Shown here: in pieces, positions 8,517 through 10,390 of the stretch | How positions within the stretch are numbered: the first letter of the stretch is position 1 | Layout: every line of letters starts with the position of its first letter | DNA from: Saccoglossus kowalevskii | Taxonomy: Eukaryota; Hemichordata; Enteropneusta; Harrimaniidae | DNA: 10,390 nucleotides | NCBI RefSeq assembly: GCF_000003605.2 | Contig: NW_003123410.1 | Coordinates: 124,148 to 134,537, forward strand | Direction: 5' to 3' | Position numbers and translations under genes: made by a program | Notes under the pieces: model-generated | The model's input: the letters and a program-made list of their open reading frames with translations, nothing else | Told to the model about the DNA's origin: nothing | The model's database searches: none

Positions 8517-8555
8517 CTTTGCGATGGATTTCAAAAATTCTATTCACAATTGGCG
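8517..8555 (-). CDS. Candidate 39-base linker exon between lectin and LDLa domains
   Basis: A very good acceptor (a long pyrimidine run ending in TTTTTTCCACAG) is followed after only 39 bases by a good donor (AAAG then GTAAAC). The segment is open in the frame of the gene and is phase 1 at both ends, so including or skipping it leaves the downstream frame intact. It would add APIVNRIFEIHRK plus split codons between the Thr-containing tail of the lectin domain and the first LDLa domain. No domain is recognised in it, and a linker is the simplest reading. It lies 490 bases after the lectin exon and 1227 bases before LDLa 1. The support is splice-site quality and phase only; a chance match remains possible. 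Confidence 0.55.
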
Positions 8556-9045
8556 CTGTGGAAAAAAGGTAAGAGGAGATTGAAATATGTATATGAAAGC
8601 AGGAATTTGATATATGTTATATATTTTACGAAAAACAATCATCCACAAGTCAAACAATTTCGTGTAAGATCATGTTCGATATGGGACTCATAGTGACATA
8701 TACAACGCGCGTAAAATACATAACGACAAAACCCGGGAAATAAACTCAAATTGCCACGATAGACGAATTCAAGCTATCTGTGCTTTAACTTTAATACAAA
8801 TTGAATAAATGTTCGCCAGTATTATTGTTTTACCCGCATAGGTATTGCCAAAAACAACAATACTGATCAGTATATGCATTATCGATAGCTGTGTATGAAT
8901 ATTAACTTCGATTTTGTTAATTATACTTTACAAAATACACTTCTTTTATAGCGATTACCAGTTAACCTGTACTTTTTTAAATTGTAAACAATAACCTAAG
9001 CACGAACATATCAATATTCAAAGCACACAAAGCATGAATACATAC
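8556..9045 (-). other. Intron between lectin exon 3 and the linker exon (490 bases)
   Basis: The borders are GTATGT and TTTTTTCCACAG. The only structure noticed is the 15-base-arm hairpin at 8817-8865. No coding segment was recognised. Confidence 0.65.
8817..8865 (-). repeat. Inverted repeat, 15-base arms, 19-base loop
   Basis: CAGTATTATTGTTTT at 8817-8831 is the reverse complement of AAAACAACAATACTG at 8851-8865 except for one base. In the transcribed (minus) orientation that position would be a G-U pair, so the whole 15-base stem could form in the pre-mRNA. It sits in the 490-base intron between the last lectin exon and the candidate linker exon. Pairing does not extend beyond the arms. 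Confidence 0.6.
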
Positions 9046-9200
9046 CTGTTGTATCTATAGAAGTCCGTGCTGGATGTGAACAAACATATTTGTTTGTTTT
9101 ATTTTCTGAACAGATAACATCATGCCAGGACTGTGTTGAGTATAGACGTCTTAAGAATAAAGCGACACAATTTGCCCATTGTCCACCATTAGGTTTGAAA
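9046..9200 (-). CDS. C-type lectin domain, exon 3 of 3
   Basis: This exon encodes the ligand-binding C-terminal part of the lectin domain (residues 191-241). It reads FKPNGGQWANCVAL, then QSWHDVICSENKTNKYVCSH, which gives the last three cysteines of the fold (NCV, VIC, YVC). The position usually occupied by EPN (mannose type) or QPD (galactose type) is KPN, and the WND position is WHD. Classic calcium-dependent sugar binding is therefore doubtful, although Pro, Asn and Asp are kept. NKT is a possible N-glycosylation site. Entry is phase 2 after an ATCAAG acceptor. Exit is phase 1 at a GTATGT donor, after a short Thr/Ser-containing tail (ARTSIDTT) that looks like the start of an interdomain linker. 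Confidence 0.91.
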
Positions 9201-9442
9201 CTTGATTTGGAGAAAAATTATTGGATTTGTAATAAATCGGAATGTTGTGTATCGTGTATGTAGCAAAGGTCATATTGTGGGTATACTAAGTACCCAAAAT
9301 AATACACATTAAAATCAATAACCTGAAAATTCTGGATGAACTCTTTTTTCGTGTTTTTAAACGTGAATAACTATAAATTTGAGGATGTTAGTAGGTAAAA
9401 TGTAAAATTAATTGAAGAAGTTATAATACAACATTTACACAC

Positions 9443-9524
9443 CTTTCGGTATCCCAGTCACTGTAAATGAAAGGAGAGCCATCAGTCCATCTGTACACGC
9501 CTTCCGATATACCGTCCGTTAAAC
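9443..9524 (-). CDS. C-type lectin domain, exon 2 of 3
   Basis: This short central exon of the lectin domain (residues 164-189) completes the IGLTDG motif across the splice junction and continues with EGVYRWTDGSPFIYSDWD. That is the family pattern of an aromatic, W, x, DG, then the W that precedes the calcium-binding loop. The acceptor TTATAAG has a weak pyrimidine tract. The donor is GTGTGT directly after a GAAAG sequence. It enters in phase 1 and leaves in phase 2. The donor choice is supported because it restores a Ser codon and the expected PN motif in the next exon. A donor six bases further on (GTAAAT) would also keep the frame and add two residues (Cys, Val), so a minor alternative form is possible. 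Confidence 0.88.
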
Positions 9525-9710
9525 CTTATAATACCAGCATGAATCACAGTTTAACACATTGATATTTCAATGCGAAAGGCTAAATGAGTTCAATACACGT
9601 CCCAGCATCCGATGCAAATATATGTTGCATTTACAATTTAAATTATTATATGATCCACTGATATGGTGGTATTAATTTAATGAAATTTGAAAAAAATGTG
9701 TTGTCATTAC

Positions 9711-9911
9711 CTATATATGTGTATGACAATGGGTACTTCGATACCATCCACATAATCATATGTGCGGTGTCTTCATCTAATATACTGGCTAGATTAGAAT
9801 TGATACGTCGACATGCAGTATCAGCTTGGTGCCACGATATGGCATAGTCAGCTTCAAACAATTTGTAGCAATTTGTATTCATTATTATCCAATCTGATTC
9901 ACATTCCATGC
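9711..9911 (-). CDS. C-type lectin domain, exon 1 of 3
   Basis: This exon encodes the N-terminal half of a long-form C-type lectin-like domain (residues 97-162). It holds the extra N-terminal cysteine (MECESDW), then NTNCYKLFE, the helix 1 signature AISWHQADTACRR, and NSNLASILDEDTAHM, matching the family pattern W-x2-A-x3-C followed by LASI. The segment ends in YTYIG, where the family has WIGL. The acceptor is ACTACAG with a T-rich tract upstream and the donor is GTAATG. Both ends are phase 1, and the length of 201 bases is a multiple of three. The frame is open a little further upstream, but that stretch is the polypyrimidine tract. The long form with two extra cysteines is usual in secreted and receptor lectins. 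Confidence 0.92.
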
Positions 9912-10104
9912 CTGTAGTCGCAATAATACAAATTAAAAGCAATAAGGCAATGTATTTCTTTTAAATTACTGTAACATCAAGGTTATCACCATTATTAAAA
10001 ACTGATTATAATTTAAAGTCGTTGAGTGAACCATCTGTGCCGCAAGCCATTAATGTGATTCATGAATTAAAGAACTGGCCTATCAGAGTGTGCGAAGAAC
10101 ATAC

Positions 10105-10390
10105 CATTATATATATTTTCTTCAGCTGGTACTTGTACTTTATGAAATACATACTCTGCTAAGAATCCTTTACTTCCATCGCTATTGTCATCCGATAAGA
10201 AATGTACAAACATCTTATTAAAATTGGAAAAAATAGATTCACTTGGAGGTCGTGAAGTACAAAAACGTTTACGATAATTGTGAACACCTTGTCCATCTGT
10301 GTAAACATCTAAAAAATCTGTGTTACAGACAGTTTGTTGCTTGTCTCCAACATCAAACTCCAGAAAGCTGAGAGATATATACGAGTCGTT
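10105..10390 (-). CDS. CUB domain exon (5' end outside window)
   Basis: This segment encodes most of a CUB domain, an extracellular beta-sandwich of about 110 residues that mediates protein-protein contacts. It is open for 95 codons from the window edge. Visible landmarks are YISLSFLEFDVGD (residues 4-16), the pair of cysteines in TVC and RFC, CNTDFLDVY, and MFVHFLSDDNSDGSKGF followed by LAEYVF, the typical final strands. The Asp of CNTD and the Asp residues of LSDD match positions that bind calcium in cbCUB domains. The Glu expected after the FxL strand appears as Gly (FDVGD), so calcium binding is uncertain. The first cysteine pair must lie upstream of the window. The exon ends in phase 1 at a GTATGT donor, and the split Gly codon continues in the lectin exon 193 bases further on. 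Confidence 0.9.

Larger units (their letters stand above)
128..10390 (-). other. Multi-exon gene: CUB, C-type lectin, seven LDLa domains (partial)
   Basis: Twelve coding segments on the minus strand join into one open frame of 537 codons plus one base. The order is CUB (residues 1-95), C-type lectin (97-241), a short linker (243-254) and seven LDLa domains (256-537). Intron phases agree at all eleven junctions: phase 1 everywhere except one phase 2 intron inside the lectin domain. Such agreement is unlikely by chance. Ten introns are GT-AG; the one after LDLa 5 is GC-AG. In known families CUB mediates protein binding, C-type lectin domains bind sugars or proteins, and LDLa domains bind ligands through calcium-stabilised loops. 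The product is inferred to be secreted or on the cell surface. Both ends lie outside the window, so a signal peptide, further repeats, a membrane segment or a protease domain cannot be excluded. I recognise no named gene. Confidence 0.86.

Noticed and set aside
9913-9957. A signal-peptide-like stretch (KKYIALLLLICIIATTG) directly in frame before the lectin exon
   Set aside because: It has no ATG, is preceded by an in-frame stop, and coincides with the T-rich polypyrimidine tract of the acceptor, which reads as hydrophobic residues by chance. The CUB exon joins the lectin exon in perfect phase.

Overview
The window looks like intron-rich, AT-rich animal nuclear DNA, and it carries one large multi-exon gene on the minus strand. 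The evidence is a chain of short open segments, each bounded by plausible splice sites. They encode extracellular modules found in animals: CUB, C-type lectin and LDL-receptor class A (LDLa). Introns run from about 190 to 2950 bases. A microsatellite and an array of degenerate tandem units fill part of one intron. Nothing bacterial (operons, ribosome binding sites) is seen. The combination fits a non-vertebrate animal, perhaps a marine invertebrate such as a mollusc, brachiopod, hemichordate, amphioxus or cnidarian. I cannot name the species or lineage.

Read on the minus strand from 10390 down to 128, the gene model has 12 coding segments: a CUB domain whose start lies outside the window (10105-10390), a C-type lectin domain over three exons (9711-9911, 9443-9524, 9046-9200), a probable 39-base linker exon (8517-8555), and seven LDLa exons (7176-7289, 6845-6958, 6413-6538, 4423-4542, 4003-4140, 938-1054, 128-247). 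The exons total 1612 bases, and by hand they join into one uninterrupted frame of 537 codons plus one base. Every module boundary is in phase 1; the only phase 2 intron lies inside the lectin domain. Residue numbers in the entries count from the first codon visible at 10390. Both protein ends are missing: no start codon, stop codon or signal peptide of this gene is visible, so it continues beyond both edges.

All the domains are disulfide-rich binding modules, so the product is probably a secreted or cell-surface multi-ligand protein acting in recognition, adhesion or uptake. A catalytic or transmembrane part could lie outside the window. The modules diverge from consensus in several ways. The lectin domain has KPN and WHD where sugar-binding relatives have EPN/QPD and WND. 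LDLa 2 lacks the first and third cysteines, LDLa 4 has an extra cysteine and an insertion, and LDLa 5 has lost the calcium-binding acidic cluster. The intron after LDLa 5 appears to be of the GC-AG class.

The rest is intron. Notable content is a perfect (AGAAC)10 microsatellite at 2961-3010, about five degenerate tandem units of 126-147 bases at 3037-3817 with a CA-rich tail, a hairpin at 8817-8865, and a cysteine-rich, splice-site-flanked segment at 1139-1260 that does not fit the frame of the gene. I see no RNA gene, intact transposon, CRISPR array or viral gene, and no convincing gene on the plus strand.
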